A program made the position numbers and the translations under genes. From Thalassotalea nanhaiensis (GTDB lineage Bacteria > Pseudomonadota > Gammaproteobacteria > Enterobacterales > Alteromonadaceae), in NCBI RefSeq assembly GCF_031583575.1, contig NZ_CP134146.1:1984001-2048000 (forward strand): DNA of 64,000 nucleotides, read 5' to 3'. The notes under the pieces are model-generated. The model was not told where the DNA came from and made no database searches. It saw nothing but the letters and a program-made list of their open reading frames with translations. Positions within the stretch are counted from its first letter, which is position 1. Every line of letters begins with the position of its first letter. Positions 1 to 10,297 of the stretch are shown piece by piece.

Positions 1-1074
1 GACTACGCAGAGCAATTACTGCCTCTACCTGAAGAACAAGTGCTCGAATTAAGTTTAGTGCAAATAAACCGATTTTTAACGAATCCTGCGCAGGTATTTG
101 CAGAGCAACGGCTTAAACTATTTTTCAATAAAAACGAACAAAACATTGATGATGCTGAACCATTTACCTTCAGCCATTTAGATAAATACTTATTCCAGCA
201 AAATGTGTTGGTTGAAGATATTGCCCAACGTCGCGATATTCAATCATGTGACCTGTATCAACAAGCGCTATTATCAGGAGACTTTCCTGATAACCCATTA
301 TTTGCACAAGAATTATCAGATTGGCAAGTAACAATGCATAATTTCTCAAAGGCCGTTTATGGAAACATGCAAACTACGTTAGATTCCCAGGGCTCAATTG
401 AACCGTTACTATCAAATTTAGAACAGAGCATTCAACTCAATCCATGTGATGAAGTGCTTGGTGAAATCGTCGTTATGGATCCTGCTTTGACATGGCAAAT
501 TAGCGCTGAAATAACTCTTTATCAAACCGCAAACAATCTGGTGCATTTCAGTTATCGTCCAGCGAAAGTAAAAGCAAAGGATCTAAGCCAATTATACCTT
601 AATCATTTATTGTTATGTGCGTTATGTCCAAGTGATAAAGAAGTCTCTAGCTTAGGCTATTACCTAAATGAAAAAGATAATAAATTACAAATGGTTAGTT
701 TTAACTATATTGATGGTGCCAAAGCGCAACTTTCTAAAATACTCGCTTACTATCAACTCTCGTTAACTAAGCCGCTTTTGTTAAACAGCATTATTGCCGA
801 TAAACTGTTTTGGAAGTCGGGTAAGGGCGGTGGAAAATTTATCGAGCCAGAGTTTAACCAAGCCCAGTTAACAAAGCTTTGGCAAGATGGTTATAACATT
901 GACGGGTTAGAAAGTGATCCTTACCTGCATTATATTTGGAAAGAATGTCCTAATTTACAAGAGTTCAGCCAAGGATTTACTGACATCTACCAGACTCTTT
1001 ACCTCAATCTAAGCATCACAGAACAAGAATTGAACGCATCAGAAACCTCAACAACAGAGGTTAGCTATGAATAA
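1..1074 (+). CDS. recC: RecBCD subunit RecC, C-terminal part (partial)
   Basis: The reading frame is open from the first base of the window, so this is the 3' end of a longer gene (about 357 codons visible). RecC is the Chi-recognition and scaffold subunit of the RecBCD helicase-nuclease that processes double-strand breaks. The visible part begins with the segment LVQINRFLTNPAQVFAEQRL, typical of the start of RecC's C-terminal, nuclease-like but inactive domain, which in E. coli contacts RecD. It overlaps the recB start by 8 nt (ATGAATAA), implying translational coupling in a recC-recB-recD operon. The N-terminal helicase-like domains lie outside the window, so integrity of the whole protein cannot be judged. 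Confidence 0.93.
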   Translation, partial: DYAEQLLPLPEEQVLELSLVQINRFLTNPAQVFAEQRLKLFFNKNEQNIDDAEPFTFSHLDKYLFQQNVLVEDIAQRRDIQSCDLYQQALLSGDFPDNPLFAQELSDWQVTMHNFSKAVYGNMQTTLDSQGSIEPLLSNLEQSIQLNPCDEVLGEIVVMDPALTWQISAEITLYQTANNLVHFSYRPAKVKAKDLSQLYLNHLLLCALCPSDKEVSSLGYYLNEKDNKLQMVSFNYIDGAKAQLSKILAYYQLSLTKPLLLNSIIADKLFWKSGKGGGKFIEPEFNQAQLTKLWQDGYNIDGLESDPYLHYIWKECPNLQEFSQGFTDIYQTLYLNLSITEQELNASETSTTEVSYE

Positions 1075-4000
1075 CGTAAATTCTATTAGCAAACAGACGT
1101 CACAGGCTCTACACGCAGAAACGCTACCATTAAATGGTTGTCATCTTATAGAGGCAAGTGCAGGTACTGGTAAAACCTTTAACATTACTCGTATATACCT
1201 GCGAATGTTGTTAGAGCGAAGACTTAGTGTTGAAAACATTTTAGTAATGACGTTTACCAAGGCCGCAACAGAAGAAATACGTGGTCGAATTGACGAGTTT
1301 TTGCGGGACGTATTAACCCATTGGCAAACGTATACCAATGATGAAAATAATCATTACTTTTATACGCTAAAGCAAAATTTAATGGTTGATGGCATTAGCG
1401 ATGATGCCGTTAAAGTTATCATTAAAAATGCATTAATTAATCTTGATGAAGCGTCTATATTCACCATACATGGCTTTTGTAAGCGTGTTTTATCAGAGCA
1501 GGCGTTTGCTTCTGGAATGAATTTTAACGCTCAAATGGAAGCTGATGACAGTGAAGTCGTACTGCAAGCTTGTCAAGATCACTATCGGATACTAGCCCAT
1601 GCTGATTCATTGGATGATTACCAACTATTTGTTCAACACTGGGCAACCCCAGAAGCGTTTTTAGCGAGTTTTAAAGGATTACTTTATGATGACAACTTAC
1701 CCACTATTAGTGATAAGCAAAGTTTAGTTAGCTCATTACAAGTTCTTGCAACTGTTGCTGAACAAGAATTACTTGAGTTTGAACAATGTATTTTTCAAGC
1801 ATTAATTGATAGTAAAAAAGGCAAGGCTCGTGACACTAGAGTTGCCGAGTTCGAGCAACTTTTACAATTTTTAAAGCAGTTACAATCGACAAACTCAGAT
1901 ATTGAAAATCAACTTTCAAATGCACCTGACTTTAAATTTATTGCTGCAAATCGTTTCTCCAAATCGCCTGTTAAAGCAGAGTTAAAACAAGCATTTAAAA
2001 CCACCGGTGAACTGAGCAAACTTATCAAGGGTTTTGGTGCCGCGTTACTAAAGTCTGAAGCGTATTCTTTAGCTGTTGTTGCTGTTAAGGCTATTAAATT
2101 CAAAGTGTTAGAAGCAAAGCGTCTGAAAAACATGTTGAACTTTGATGATTTGATATCTGAGCTTGCACGGGCCTTAAAAAATGAACAAAACTCTAATGAA
2201 CAACCTTTAACTAATGCATTAATAGAACAATATCCTGTAGCACTTATCGATGAATTTCAAGATACAGACCCAAAACAGTTCTCCATATTAACGCAACTGT
2301 ATTTTGATCATTCTAAAGATGATTCAGGAGCAATTAAGCAAACAGCTTTGTATCTAATTGGCGATCCTAAACAGGCCATTTACGGTTTTAGAGGTGGTGA
2401 TATTTTTACCTATTTGAGCGCCGGTGAGTTGGTTGATCAACAATGGGTTATGGATACTAACTGGCGTTCATCAGCAATGATGATTGAAGGTTATAACCAC
2501 TTATTTTATGGAAATGAACTTACCAGTAGTGCAAAAGATGTATTTGGCTTTGGCATACAATATCAGCCCGTACAGGCTTCTATTAATGCTGATAAAGAAC
2601 GGTTGATTGATAATAAAGATCATAAAGCCCTGCAGTTCGTTGATTTTAAAGCAAGTGAAGAGTTTGAATACAGAGGTTATATTAAAACCGACTTTCGTAA
2701 ATCGATGGCACATTGGGTTGCTGCAGAGGTTGGTCGGTTATTAAGTGAAGCGTTATTAGCCACAACCGTTGGCTCAGAGCCAGTAAAAGCTGCAGATATT
2801 GCCATTTTAGTTAGAGATGGTGGTGAAGCCGAAGATATAAAACAAGCGCTAAACACATTAAATATTGCCAGTGTTTATAAGTCACAGCGAGCTAATTTAT
2901 TTTTAAGTGACATTGCCCAGCAATTTGTTGCGGTGTTGAATGCCATTATCAATCACGAAGATGACAGAGCATTTATCCAAGCGTTGTCAGGTCCATATTT
3001 TTCTTATTCTCCGAGTAAACTCTATGAAGTTCAAAATGATGAAATAGTATGGGAAAGAGTACGCAGTGAATTTAATCGATTAAAAGCAATTTGGTTTAAA
3101 CGTGGTTTTATGGCCATGGCGCTGAAAATATTGCATGATTATTACCCTGGCAGCCAGCAAGATAACGAACGCCAACTCACTAATATCATACACTTATTTG
3201 AGTTATTACAAACGGAAAGCCAACGGTTAAAGCAACCGCAGGAGCTAATGGCTTATTTGACCGAACAATGTCAAAACCCTAATCAAAATGAAGCCGAACT
3301 TCGTTTGGAAAGTGATGCGGACCTTATTCAAATTGTTACCCAACATGGCTCTAAAGGGCTTGAATATCCTGTCGTGTTTGTGCCATTTGCAAGTCGTCAT
3401 AAAAACCCGGTTAAATTTGGGGCATCATTTAAAGAAGTTTTAAGGTTTCATCAACAAGAAGGGGACTTCACAGTCCATTTAGGCGATGATGCACTTGCTC
3501 GGCAACGTATGGCTGATGAAGGCTATGCAGAAGACGTACGTTTGCTGTATGTTGCTGTGACCCGAGCTAAACATCGTTGTTACTTAGCTTGCACTACATT
3601 TCAAGAACATGACAAGTCGCCACTTGGTAAAGCATTACAATTATCGAATGGCCAATCGTTTTCAGAGGGCATACAGCCTCTTATAGCATATGCACCGCAA
3701 GCCATCGGTTTGACAATTGCCGAAGGTGCCGACTTTAAAGGCAGCCTTGTTGAAACGGTAACCCAACTTGAACAATTTACTGAACAAGAATTTACTGGTC
3801 GAATAGAGCGCGATTGGTGGTTAAGCTCATTTTCAGCCCTAACTCGAAATGTACGTCATGGTGGTAGAAATGAGCCAGACAGGGATCCCGATGAAGTCAG
3901 TTTAAATCAGTTAGTATCGAAGAAAGATGTCATTCGCTTTGCCTTTCAAAAAGGAGCTAAGACCGGTAATTTATTGCATGATGTCTTTGAGCGTATCGAT

Positions 4001-4714
4001 TTCGAACAACCAAACTGGCAAAAAGATGCCAGTTACAATCTAACTAAGTTTGGGGAATTACCGAGCGGCTTTGAGCAAAGTGATGTGTATGACTGGTTAG
4101 AAGATTGTTTAAATACACCATATAACGAGCACAATCACACTCTAGCGCAGTTATCGGTTGAAGAAACACTCAGAGAGGCTGAATTTTACTTTCCTATGGA
4201 AAACGTTGATTTAGGCGGTTTAAAGCGTTTGTTAACCCAGTTTAGAAAATCCTTAGGGTTACCAGAGGAGGAGCTAGCGCAAATCAATTCAGAATTACCT
4301 GCATTTGGCCAATTAAAAGGTATGATGCATGGCTTTATTGATTTAATTTTTTGCAAGGATAATAAATATTTCGTTTGTGATTATAAATCTAGCCATCTCG
4401 GTGATAAATTCAGTGATTACCTACCTGAACGACTTAGCATTAATGTCATTAAGAACTTTTATGACTTACAGTTTTTAATTTATTCTCTGGCGTTGCATCG
4501 ATATTTAAAGCGTAGAGTACCTAATTACTCGATAGAAACTCATTTTGGTGGCGTTTATTATTTATATCTTCGTGGCATGAGTGCTGATAATAACGATTTT
4601 TGCGGTGTTTTCTTTAATAGCTTAACAGCAGAGTTGTTGCAAAAACTCGATCATTTATTTTCTGGAACCAAGATATCCCTAGAGGTTGATACCAAGGAAT
4701 TTAGCAATGAATAG
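1067..4714 (+). CDS. recB: RecBCD subunit RecB (helicase-nuclease)
   Basis: A 1215-residue superfamily 1A (UvrD-like) 3'-5' helicase joined to a C-terminal RecB nuclease domain; it unwinds and degrades DNA ends and loads RecA after Chi. The Walker A motif ASAGTGKT lies at residues 30-37, Walker B is LIDEFQDTDP near residue 397, and the helicase motif GDPKQAIYGFRGGDIF follows. The nuclease triad reads D1092, D1105 and K1107 (FIDLIF and CDYKSS), with the same spacing as E. coli D1067, D1080 and K1082, so the nuclease should be active. Length matches the family (about 1180 residues). The ATG overlaps the recC stop by 8 nt, and its own stop overlaps recD by 8 nt. Confidence 0.97.
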   Translation: MNNVNSISKQTSQALHAETLPLNGCHLIEASAGTGKTFNITRIYLRMLLERRLSVENILVMTFTKAATEEIRGRIDEFLRDVLTHWQTYTNDENNHYFYTLKQNLMVDGISDDAVKVIIKNALINLDEASIFTIHGFCKRVLSEQAFASGMNFNAQMEADDSEVVLQACQDHYRILAHADSLDDYQLFVQHWATPEAFLASFKGLLYDDNLPTISDKQSLVSSLQVLATVAEQELLEFEQCIFQALIDSKKGKARDTRVAEFEQLLQFLKQLQSTNSDIENQLSNAPDFKFIAANRFSKSPVKAELKQAFKTTGELSKLIKGFGAALLKSEAYSLAVVAVKAIKFKVLEAKRLKNMLNFDDLISELARALKNEQNSNEQPLTNALIEQYPVALIDEFQDTDPKQFSILTQLYFDHSKDDSGAIKQTALYLIGDPKQAIYGFRGGDIFTYLSAGELVDQQWVMDTNWRSSAMMIEGYNHLFYGNELTSSAKDVFGFGIQYQPVQASINADKERLIDNKDHKALQFVDFKASEEFEYRGYIKTDFRKSMAHWVAAEVGRLLSEALLATTVGSEPVKAADIAILVRDGGEAEDIKQALNTLNIASVYKSQRANLFLSDIAQQFVAVLNAIINHEDDRAFIQALSGPYFSYSPSKLYEVQNDEIVWERVRSEFNRLKAIWFKRGFMAMALKILHDYYPGSQQDNERQLTNIIHLFELLQTESQRLKQPQELMAYLTEQCQNPNQNEAELRLESDADLIQIVTQHGSKGLEYPVVFVPFASRHKNPVKFGASFKEVLRFHQQEGDFTVHLGDDALARQRMADEGYAEDVRLLYVAVTRAKHRCYLACTTFQEHDKSPLGKALQLSNGQSFSEGIQPLIAYAPQAIGLTIAEGADFKGSLVETVTQLEQFTEQEFTGRIERDWWLSSFSALTRNVRHGGRNEPDRDPDEVSLNQLVSKKDVIRFAFQKGAKTGNLLHDVFERIDFEQPNWQKDASYNLTKFGELPSGFEQSDVYDWLEDCLNTPYNEHNHTLAQLSVEETLREAEFYFPMENVDLGGLKRLLTQFRKSLGLPEEELAQINSELPAFGQLKGMMHGFIDLIFCKDNKYFVCDYKSSHLGDKFSDYLPERLSINVIKNFYDLQFLIYSLALHRYLKRRVPNYSIETHFGGVYYLYLRGMSADNNDFCGVFFNSLTAELLQKLDHLFSGTKISLEVDTKEFSNE

Positions 4715-6602
4715 TTCTATGTCATGTTTGCCTTATCAAACCTTTTATCAAGCTGAGCAAGTACTTGAGGGCATTCAAGCGATTGACTATTACTTAGCAT
4801 GCAACTTGTATGAGAACAGTCAGAACAAATCATCTCTGCTATTTCATTTGTATTTGGCTCTGAGTGCTAGCCAACGGGATGGACACAGTTGTTTGGATGT
4901 TAGCGCATTAAACGAGCAGACTCTATGGCAGACTAAAACAGAAGGTACTGAAAACAATAGATATTACCAAGAACCAGTTGAAGAAAAACCAGGCTACTCG
5001 TTTCCTGTTTTTGATACTTTGTTATCTAGCTTGAGTGAATTTGAAGTAGCGAGTAAAGATTGCAAAGAACAACTGATTGTTTTAGAACATCAAAATTTAT
5101 ATTTGCGCCGTTATTGGCAGTTTGAAGTAGAGCTCGCAAACTATATTGAGCAAAGGTTATTACAAACTGAAGCTGTTGATGTAAGCCAAACAGCAAGTAT
5201 AATTCAATCGTTATTCTCAGAAGCTAACGAGGATGTCGATTGGCAACTTACCGGAGTTGCCAATGCGTTAAATAAAACATTTTCAATTATTGCCGGAGGA
5301 CCTGGTACTGGTAAAACTTATACGGTAACTAAATTATTAGCAGGGTTATTAATGCAAAATGCTAATATTCGTATCGATATGGTTGCGCCAACCGGGAAAG
5401 CTGCTCAGCGTTTATCTGAATCAATTGTAAGTGCTGTTAATTCGTTTAAACAGCAACAAGTAATTGATGACTCTATATTAGAAAAAATACCAACGACAGC
5501 GTCTACTATACATCGTTTATTGGGGGTCATTAAAAATAGCCCTAATTTCCGTCATCATCAACAAAATAAGTTAAACACTGATGTTGTTTTAATTGATGAA
5601 GTTTCGATGGTCGATTTACCTATGATGACTCGTATATTTAGAGCCTTACCGAAAGATTGTAAAATTATTTTACTTGGTGATGGTGATCAACTTCCTTCTG
5701 TTGCAACAGGAAGCGTACTCGCTGACTTGACGCCTTGGCCTGACACCCAATACAGTGCTACCAACAAAGATTTTGTCGAGAAAACAACGAACCAAACGTT
5801 GCCTGACTTTGATAGTTCACCAAGCGTAGATTATTTAACCTATTTAACCTTAAGTCGTCGCTTCAGTGGTGATGGTGGTATCGGTAGAATTGCTAAGTTG
5901 GTCATTGCGTCTGAAACGGAGCCGTCGTGGTCTTTGTTAACTGAAAAATCAAACCAAGAACTCGATTTTATTGGTGATAAACCATTAACAGAAACAATTA
6001 AACGCTTGACCGAACAATTTTATGCGCCAATCTTTTCAGCTAGCACTATAGAGCAAGCTTTTTCACTTTTAGTTAAGTTTAGAATACTTGTTCCGACACG
6101 TATAGGTGAGTCGGGCTTAGAGAATATCAATGAGTTGGTAGAGAACTATTTAACAAAACAGCATTGCATTACAAACAAACAAGAAAATTATCACGGCAGA
6201 CCCATTATGATCAGCCAAAATCATTATGGTGTAAATCTATTTAATGGGGATATTGGTCTGTTGTTTAAGGATAATTCTGGCCGATTAATGGCGTACTTTC
6301 CTGAAGGAGATGGTTATCGGGCTATATCCATTGCCCGCTTGCCTAGTTTTGAAACGGTATATGCAATGACAATACATAAAACTCAGGGGTCTGAATTTGA
6401 AAATGTTGCATTAATTCTTCCAGAGTCAGGGGCAAATCGTTTATTATCCCGGGAACTAATATATACCGGAATAACTCGAGCTAAAAAACACTTGCAAATA
6501 TTTTGCAGTAAATCAGTTTGGCAGACAGCTGTTAGCCAAAAAGTAAGCCGAGCGTCAGGATTAACTACACGACTCATGTCGTTTCTCACGAGCAGTCATT
6601 AA
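4707..6602 (+). CDS. recD: RecBCD subunit RecD (5'-3' helicase)
   Basis: The 631-residue superfamily 1B helicase of RecBCD, the fast motor on the 5' strand that also controls the nuclease. Walker A is GGPGTGKT near residues 197-204, Walker B is LIDEVSMVD, and the C-terminal motif AMTIHKTQGSEF (helicase motif V/VI region) is intact. A longer frame opens at a TTG at 4686, but the ATG at 4707 is preferred: AAGGA lies 10 bases upstream, and ATGAATAG gives the same 8-nt overlap as between recC and recB. An acidic, non-conserved N-terminus is normal for RecD. It is followed after 5 nt by a DUF3087 gene. Confidence 0.96.
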   Translation: MNSSMSCLPYQTFYQAEQVLEGIQAIDYYLACNLYENSQNKSSLLFHLYLALSASQRDGHSCLDVSALNEQTLWQTKTEGTENNRYYQEPVEEKPGYSFPVFDTLLSSLSEFEVASKDCKEQLIVLEHQNLYLRRYWQFEVELANYIEQRLLQTEAVDVSQTASIIQSLFSEANEDVDWQLTGVANALNKTFSIIAGGPGTGKTYTVTKLLAGLLMQNANIRIDMVAPTGKAAQRLSESIVSAVNSFKQQQVIDDSILEKIPTTASTIHRLLGVIKNSPNFRHHQQNKLNTDVVLIDEVSMVDLPMMTRIFRALPKDCKIILLGDGDQLPSVATGSVLADLTPWPDTQYSATNKDFVEKTTNQTLPDFDSSPSVDYLTYLTLSRRFSGDGGIGRIAKLVIASETEPSWSLLTEKSNQELDFIGDKPLTETIKRLTEQFYAPIFSASTIEQAFSLLVKFRILVPTRIGESGLENINELVENYLTKQHCITNKQENYHGRPIMISQNHYGVNLFNGDIGLLFKDNSGRLMAYFPEGDGYRAISIARLPSFETVYAMTIHKTQGSEFENVALILPESGANRLLSRELIYTGITRAKKHLQIFCSKSVWQTAVSQKVSRASGLTTRLMSFLTSSH

Positions 6603-6607
6603 ATACC

Positions 6608-7123
6608 ATGAAATTATTAGATATTGATAAAAAACGTTATCGTCAACACCTTAATAAAGTTATTGCCGGCTTTATTTTTACTTTTATGATTTTAGCCTTG
6701 GCTTTAGGGCAGTTGTTTATTTTTCTGTGGGCAGAGCCTGGAGGAACGGGGGATAATTTTTGGTTCAACTTTTCTGGCGTTGCTTTGGCCTTAATATTGT
6801 CATTAAGTATTATCAATAGATTTAAAACCCACGAGTTCATGAAAGAAGTACTTTACGTGTGGCAGTTGAAACAACAAATTAATTTGGTTTACCGAAAATT
6901 GAAAGTTGTAAAGAATAAAGCTTTTACAGATAAAAACATTGATGCCTTAATTATCCTCAGCTTTTATTATAAAGCTTGTCGTCAACTATATAATCTAGAC
7001 GATAATACCATCACGATCTTCTCTTTAACGAGAGAGGAAAATACTTTGTTACAGTTTATTCAATCCCATAATTTATCGATAAACAGTGAAGATTATCAGC
7101 AAAAACTTATAAAAGATGTTTAA
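6608..7123 (+). CDS. DUF3087-type inner-membrane protein, function unknown
   Basis: A 171-residue protein with two hydrophobic segments (about residues 19-41 and 53-68) followed by a soluble helical C-terminus. The opening (LLDIDKKRYRQHLNKVIAGF) resembles the DUF3087 family of Alteromonadales and Vibrionales; the role of that family is not known to me. It starts 6 nt after the recD stop with no obvious Shine-Dalgarno sequence, so it is probably translated by coupling with recD. The operon position may be incidental, and no repair function is claimed. No terminator is evident downstream before 7345. Confidence 0.7.
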   Translation: MKLLDIDKKRYRQHLNKVIAGFIFTFMILALALGQLFIFLWAEPGGTGDNFWFNFSGVALALILSLSIINRFKTHEFMKEVLYVWQLKQQINLVYRKLKVVKNKAFTDKNIDALIILSFYYKACRQLYNLDDNTITIFSLTREENTLLQFIQSHNLSINSEDYQQKLIKDV

Positions 7124-7345
7124 TAACAGTAGTTTGAAATAATCCACTAGATTAGACATCACAATTTTCATGTTTTTATGTGGTTTTTTTCAGAAATAAA
7201 TTGGTAAATATCAGTACAAACACTAAAATTATTCTAGGGATTTTTATTTTCCCGTATTTAGTCGTAACCTATTCGTAGCAAGGCAATTAGCTTATTTCAG
7301 AGTGATTCTGGCGATGTAGGTTACTTAAAATACTAAGGATAGTAT

Positions 7346-8755
7346 GTGAAGGAGTCCGACAAAGAGTTTGTTTTGGATGAATGGTTTATTTATCCTGAAA
7401 AATCGACGATAAAACGTAATGATGAACTGATCCATTTAGAGCCTAAAATAATGGAGGTGTTAGTTTATCTTATTCAAAATGCCAACCGTGTTGTTTCCAG
7501 GGAAGAGCTTACTGAAAAAGTATGGCAATCAAAATTTGCTTCCGATGAAGTGATCACTCGAGCAATATCAGTTCTGCGTAAGAAGCTAGATGATACAGGC
7601 AAAGTACACCGCTTTATTAAAACTATCCCCAAACATGGCTACGTTCTTGAATATTCAAATCACATTGAGGCGCATGTATTGCCTCCATTTGAAATTGAAA
7701 GTGAGCCTAATGGTATAGCACCAACGATAAATAAACTTATTAACCCCATGTGGGCATTGATTATAGCCGTAGCGGCAATAGTAATGTTAGTTACGGTTTT
7801 AGCTGTAAATTTATTTGATAACCGAGCGCATCAAGAAAGTGACAAAATTTATATTAAAGTAGATGACTTTGAGGCATTAGATAACCTATCTTCAAGCGAA
7901 ATGGTTGCTAGAGTTTTATCTGAGCAGTTAATCACTACGTTAAGCAATTCCGAGTTTGCTAAAATCAGTATGCAGACAGAGTCCATTGTAGAAATAGTTA
8001 ACGAAGTCGATTTTATCATTAATGGCGGAGTTAAAGAGCTTGAACATGAATACCACGTGAACTTACATTTTGTTGACGGCAATTCTGGTGATGTGTTGTG
8101 GAGTCAATCGTTTGCCGGTGATAAAAAAATGTGGCATCAATTGGTCAACAACATCAGTAAAACGATTGATTACTTTATAAGTGTTGCTTATAAGGATAAT
8201 TTAAATTTGAAAAAATTATCTTTAAGGAATTTACAGGCGGCTATTCTTATTCATCAGGCGAGGGAGTTGAGATTTACCGAAGAGAAAGATAGTTTAGATT
8301 TATCGATAAATATTTTACAAAACGCCCATGTTTCTTACCCAAATGAAAAACAAATTATGATGGAGCTTGCTTTAGCCTATTTTAAAAATAAAGATGGTTA
8401 CTCTTCTGTTGAACATCTTCAGCTAGTAAAGCAGCTTCTAGAGCGAGCTGAACAGGCTAAATATAAAAAAGGCATTTATTGGCTGGTCAAAGCGTTATAT
8501 CAAAAAATAAATAAAGAAATAAATATTAAGCAAGCTATTGTGTTAATAGAAAAAAATAGGTTGTCAGAGCCTAAAAACATAGAACTGTTAGCTATTTTAG
8601 CTTCATTTTATCAAGCTAACGGCCAATATGCTGAAGCGATGACCTTATTTTCAAATGTATTAGCACAAGAGCCAAACTTTTCATTTGCTCTTTCACATAG
8701 AGCCAAAATAGTGAGTGCCAAAAATAAACAAACTCCCAAACTAATGACTAATTAG
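7346..8755 (+). CDS. Membrane-anchored winged-helix transcriptional regulator (CadC/ToxR type)
   Basis: A 469-residue one-component regulator. Residues about 8-103 form an OmpR/ToxR-type winged helix (LEPKIMEVLVYLIQNANRVV, then REELTEKVW and FIKTIPKHGYVLEY). A single membrane segment follows at about 135-157, and the remaining 300 residues would be periplasmic, with helical TPR-like repeats near the end (LAILASFYQANGQYAEAMTL). Proteins of this build sense envelope or external signals and act directly on promoters. The start is GTG at 7346, supported by AAGGA 8-12 bases upstream; an ATG at 7344 is out of frame. The target is not evident; the DUF3718 gene is convergent and a hairpin lies between them. 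Confidence 0.85.
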   Translation: MKESDKEFVLDEWFIYPEKSTIKRNDELIHLEPKIMEVLVYLIQNANRVVSREELTEKVWQSKFASDEVITRAISVLRKKLDDTGKVHRFIKTIPKHGYVLEYSNHIEAHVLPPFEIESEPNGIAPTINKLINPMWALIIAVAAIVMLVTVLAVNLFDNRAHQESDKIYIKVDDFEALDNLSSSEMVARVLSEQLITTLSNSEFAKISMQTESIVEIVNEVDFIINGGVKELEHEYHVNLHFVDGNSGDVLWSQSFAGDKKMWHQLVNNISKTIDYFISVAYKDNLNLKKLSLRNLQAAILIHQARELRFTEEKDSLDLSINILQNAHVSYPNEKQIMMELALAYFKNKDGYSSVEHLQLVKQLLERAEQAKYKKGIYWLVKALYQKINKEINIKQAIVLIEKNRLSEPKNIELLAILASFYQANGQYAEAMTLFSNVLAQEPNFSFALSHRAKIVSAKNKQTPKLMTN

Positions 8756-8766
8756 AATGGGAGTTT
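8730..8766. terminator. Possible bidirectional hairpin between convergent genes
   Basis: Inverted repeat with arms AAACTCCCA (8730-8738) and TGGGAGTTT (8758-8766) and a 19-nt loop. It covers the 3' end of the winged-helix regulator and precedes the end of the DUF3718 gene on the other strand. The minus-strand side is followed by a T-rich run. The loop is long, so this is a weak terminator call. Confidence 0.4.
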
Positions 8767-8784
8767 AATTGTGGCTTTTATTGA

Positions 8785-9147
8785 TTAAAAGTTTACATAT
8801 AGTTTATCTGATTCATTTAATGCAACATCCTCAATACTTACATCACCTAGAGCGTTATTTAAACGGTCTGCTGTTTTATTTGCTCCATGGTTAGCTGCAA
8901 ACTCAGAAATGTTTTCTCCATTACATACAACTTTAAGAGCGACTGTTTTTGTTTTTAAACGGTAGCCATCAACAGTATTGTCAAAACGGATAGTATTATT
9001 AGATTTTGCCGCCTTACATACATCAATTAATGCATTTTCCATGTAGTTTGACATGCTGTCTGCTTGAGCTCCATTTGACAGTAATAGTGATGAAGCAATA
9101 ATTAATGCGCTAGTGGTAGTAGTTAATGTTAGTTTAGTAGTGTTCAT
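8785..9147 (-). CDS. Secreted DUF3718 protein
   Basis: A 120-residue protein with a signal peptide (MNTTKLTLTTTTSALIIASS, cleavage near SNGAQA-DS) and a short mature domain with two cysteines. The segment VCNGENISEFAANHGANKTA matches the DUF3718 family seen in Alteromonadales; function unknown. The gene at 18935 in this window is a diverged paralogue (ICNNQDITNFAASFQAYKTT). The start ATG at 9147 is chosen over 9168 because AAAAGGAAAA precedes it and the signal peptide begins there. The two cysteines, about residues 42 and 74, are conserved between the paralogues and could form a disulfide. Confidence 0.75.
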   Translation of the reverse strand: MNTTKLTLTTTTSALIIASSLLLSNGAQADSMSNYMENALIDVCKAAKSNNTIRFDNTVDGYRLKTKTVALKVVCNGENISEFAANHGANKTADRLNNALGDVSIEDVALNESDKLYVNF

Positions 9148-9738
9148 GATGTGTTTTCCTTTTCTCAATGTTTTAATTTGGTTCTGTTAATCGTTTTCTT
9201 TAAATTAATTTACAGTTTTGTATTTATATTTAAATTATTCACTTTTTGTTGAATCGTTTATAAAACTGCTTTAATTCGTACTTGTCTGCGTTGACCTATT
9301 AATTAAAGGATTATTTAACATTAAAAACCTGATGAAAACATGATGAATATCTATTTTATATCTATAAGAAACATTATCAATCAAGAGGTTATGGTGTTAG
9401 TTGTGTGGGGTGTGTGTAAAAAGCTTAAGAAACCTTACATTTTTATATAAAAGAGTATTATTTGCTTAAATGTTACAAAATATGTAAATCGATTTTGGGT
9501 AATTATTCTCTTTTTGTGAAATAGTATTGCAATCTGTTGTGGGAAGAATTTCTAAAATTTGCTTGGTATTTACAAATTGATGTGTAAAAGTAAAAAAAGT
9601 GAAGGTTTTATCTTATAAAATTAGGTATTTATAAAATATAAGCTAATCTAAAGGTAAGCATTACATGATCTAAATGCTTAACAAAAAGTATTGTCGGATT
9701 AAATGCGAATTCTAAAATAAAGAGAATGGGGAACGCGA
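9148..9738. other. Long AT-rich intergenic region between divergent genes
   Basis: About 590 bases without a convincing gene, separating the DUF3718 gene (minus) from the CBS gene (plus). It must contain both promoters. One short inverted repeat, TTTACA / TGTAAA with an 8-nt spacer (9569-9588), is visible upstream of the CBS gene; otherwise I see no RNA gene, riboswitch or repeat that I can support. Confidence 0.5.
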
Positions 9739-10167
9739 ATGCAATCATTACAAGTAAGAGATTATTTAAATACTCATCCTGTTACTTTTACACCTGATAT
9801 GGCGATAGAAGAAGCCAGTGAGATGATCACTAAAACTCATGAGTTAGGGGGACCTGTTTTAGATACAAACGGAAATTTAGTAGGTTTTTTATCAGAGTCA
9901 GATATTTTAGGAAAAATGCTTGAAACTGGGTACTACAGTGAGCATGTTAGTTCCGTAGATCAGTTAATGAGAAAAGATGTGCTGGTAATGAAACCTTACG
10001 ACAGTATTGTTGAACTGGCCCAAACAATGATGCAAGCAAAACCTAAGGTCTACCCTGTAACTGATGATGATGGAAATTTATTGGGTACCATATGTCGTAA
10101 TGATGTATTAGCTGCTTTGGATTCACATATTAGGGCTTCATTTCATGTAACCACTAAAACTGGTTAG
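9739..10167 (+). CDS. CBS-domain pair protein
   Basis: A 142-residue stand-alone CBS pair (Bateman module). CBS1 spans about residues 8-60 (VTFTPDMAIEEASEMI through GFLSESDIL) and CBS2 about 78-132 (DVLVMKPYDSIVELAQTMMQ through GTICRNDVL). Such proteins bind adenine nucleotides and act as energy or redox-linked regulators of unknown partners. The start is set by GGGGAACGCGA directly upstream of the ATG. It is a single-gene unit: a long AT-rich region precedes it and a strong terminator follows at 10212. Confidence 0.85.
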   Translation: MQSLQVRDYLNTHPVTFTPDMAIEEASEMITKTHELGGPVLDTNGNLVGFLSESDILGKMLETGYYSEHVSSVDQLMRKDVLVMKPYDSIVELAQTMMQAKPKVYPVTDDDGNLLGTICRNDVLAALDSHIRASFHVTTKTG

Positions 10168-10211
10168 AAAGTAAATTACTTAACTATTATCGTTAAATTA
10201 TTTTAATTGCT

Positions 10212-10240
10212 AAAAAGCAGCGTTTACGCTGCTTTTTTCA
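10212..10240 (+). terminator. Rho-independent terminator after CBS gene
   Basis: A perfect 11-bp stem, AAAAAGCAGCG / CGCTGCTTTTT, with a TTTA loop, running into a T tract. It lies 45 bases after the CBS-protein stop and just before hrpA. Confidence 0.9.
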
Positions 10241-10297
10241 TTTTAAATTTCTGTTAATATTGGCGCAGTTTTTTAAGTTACACGTTATGAGAAAATT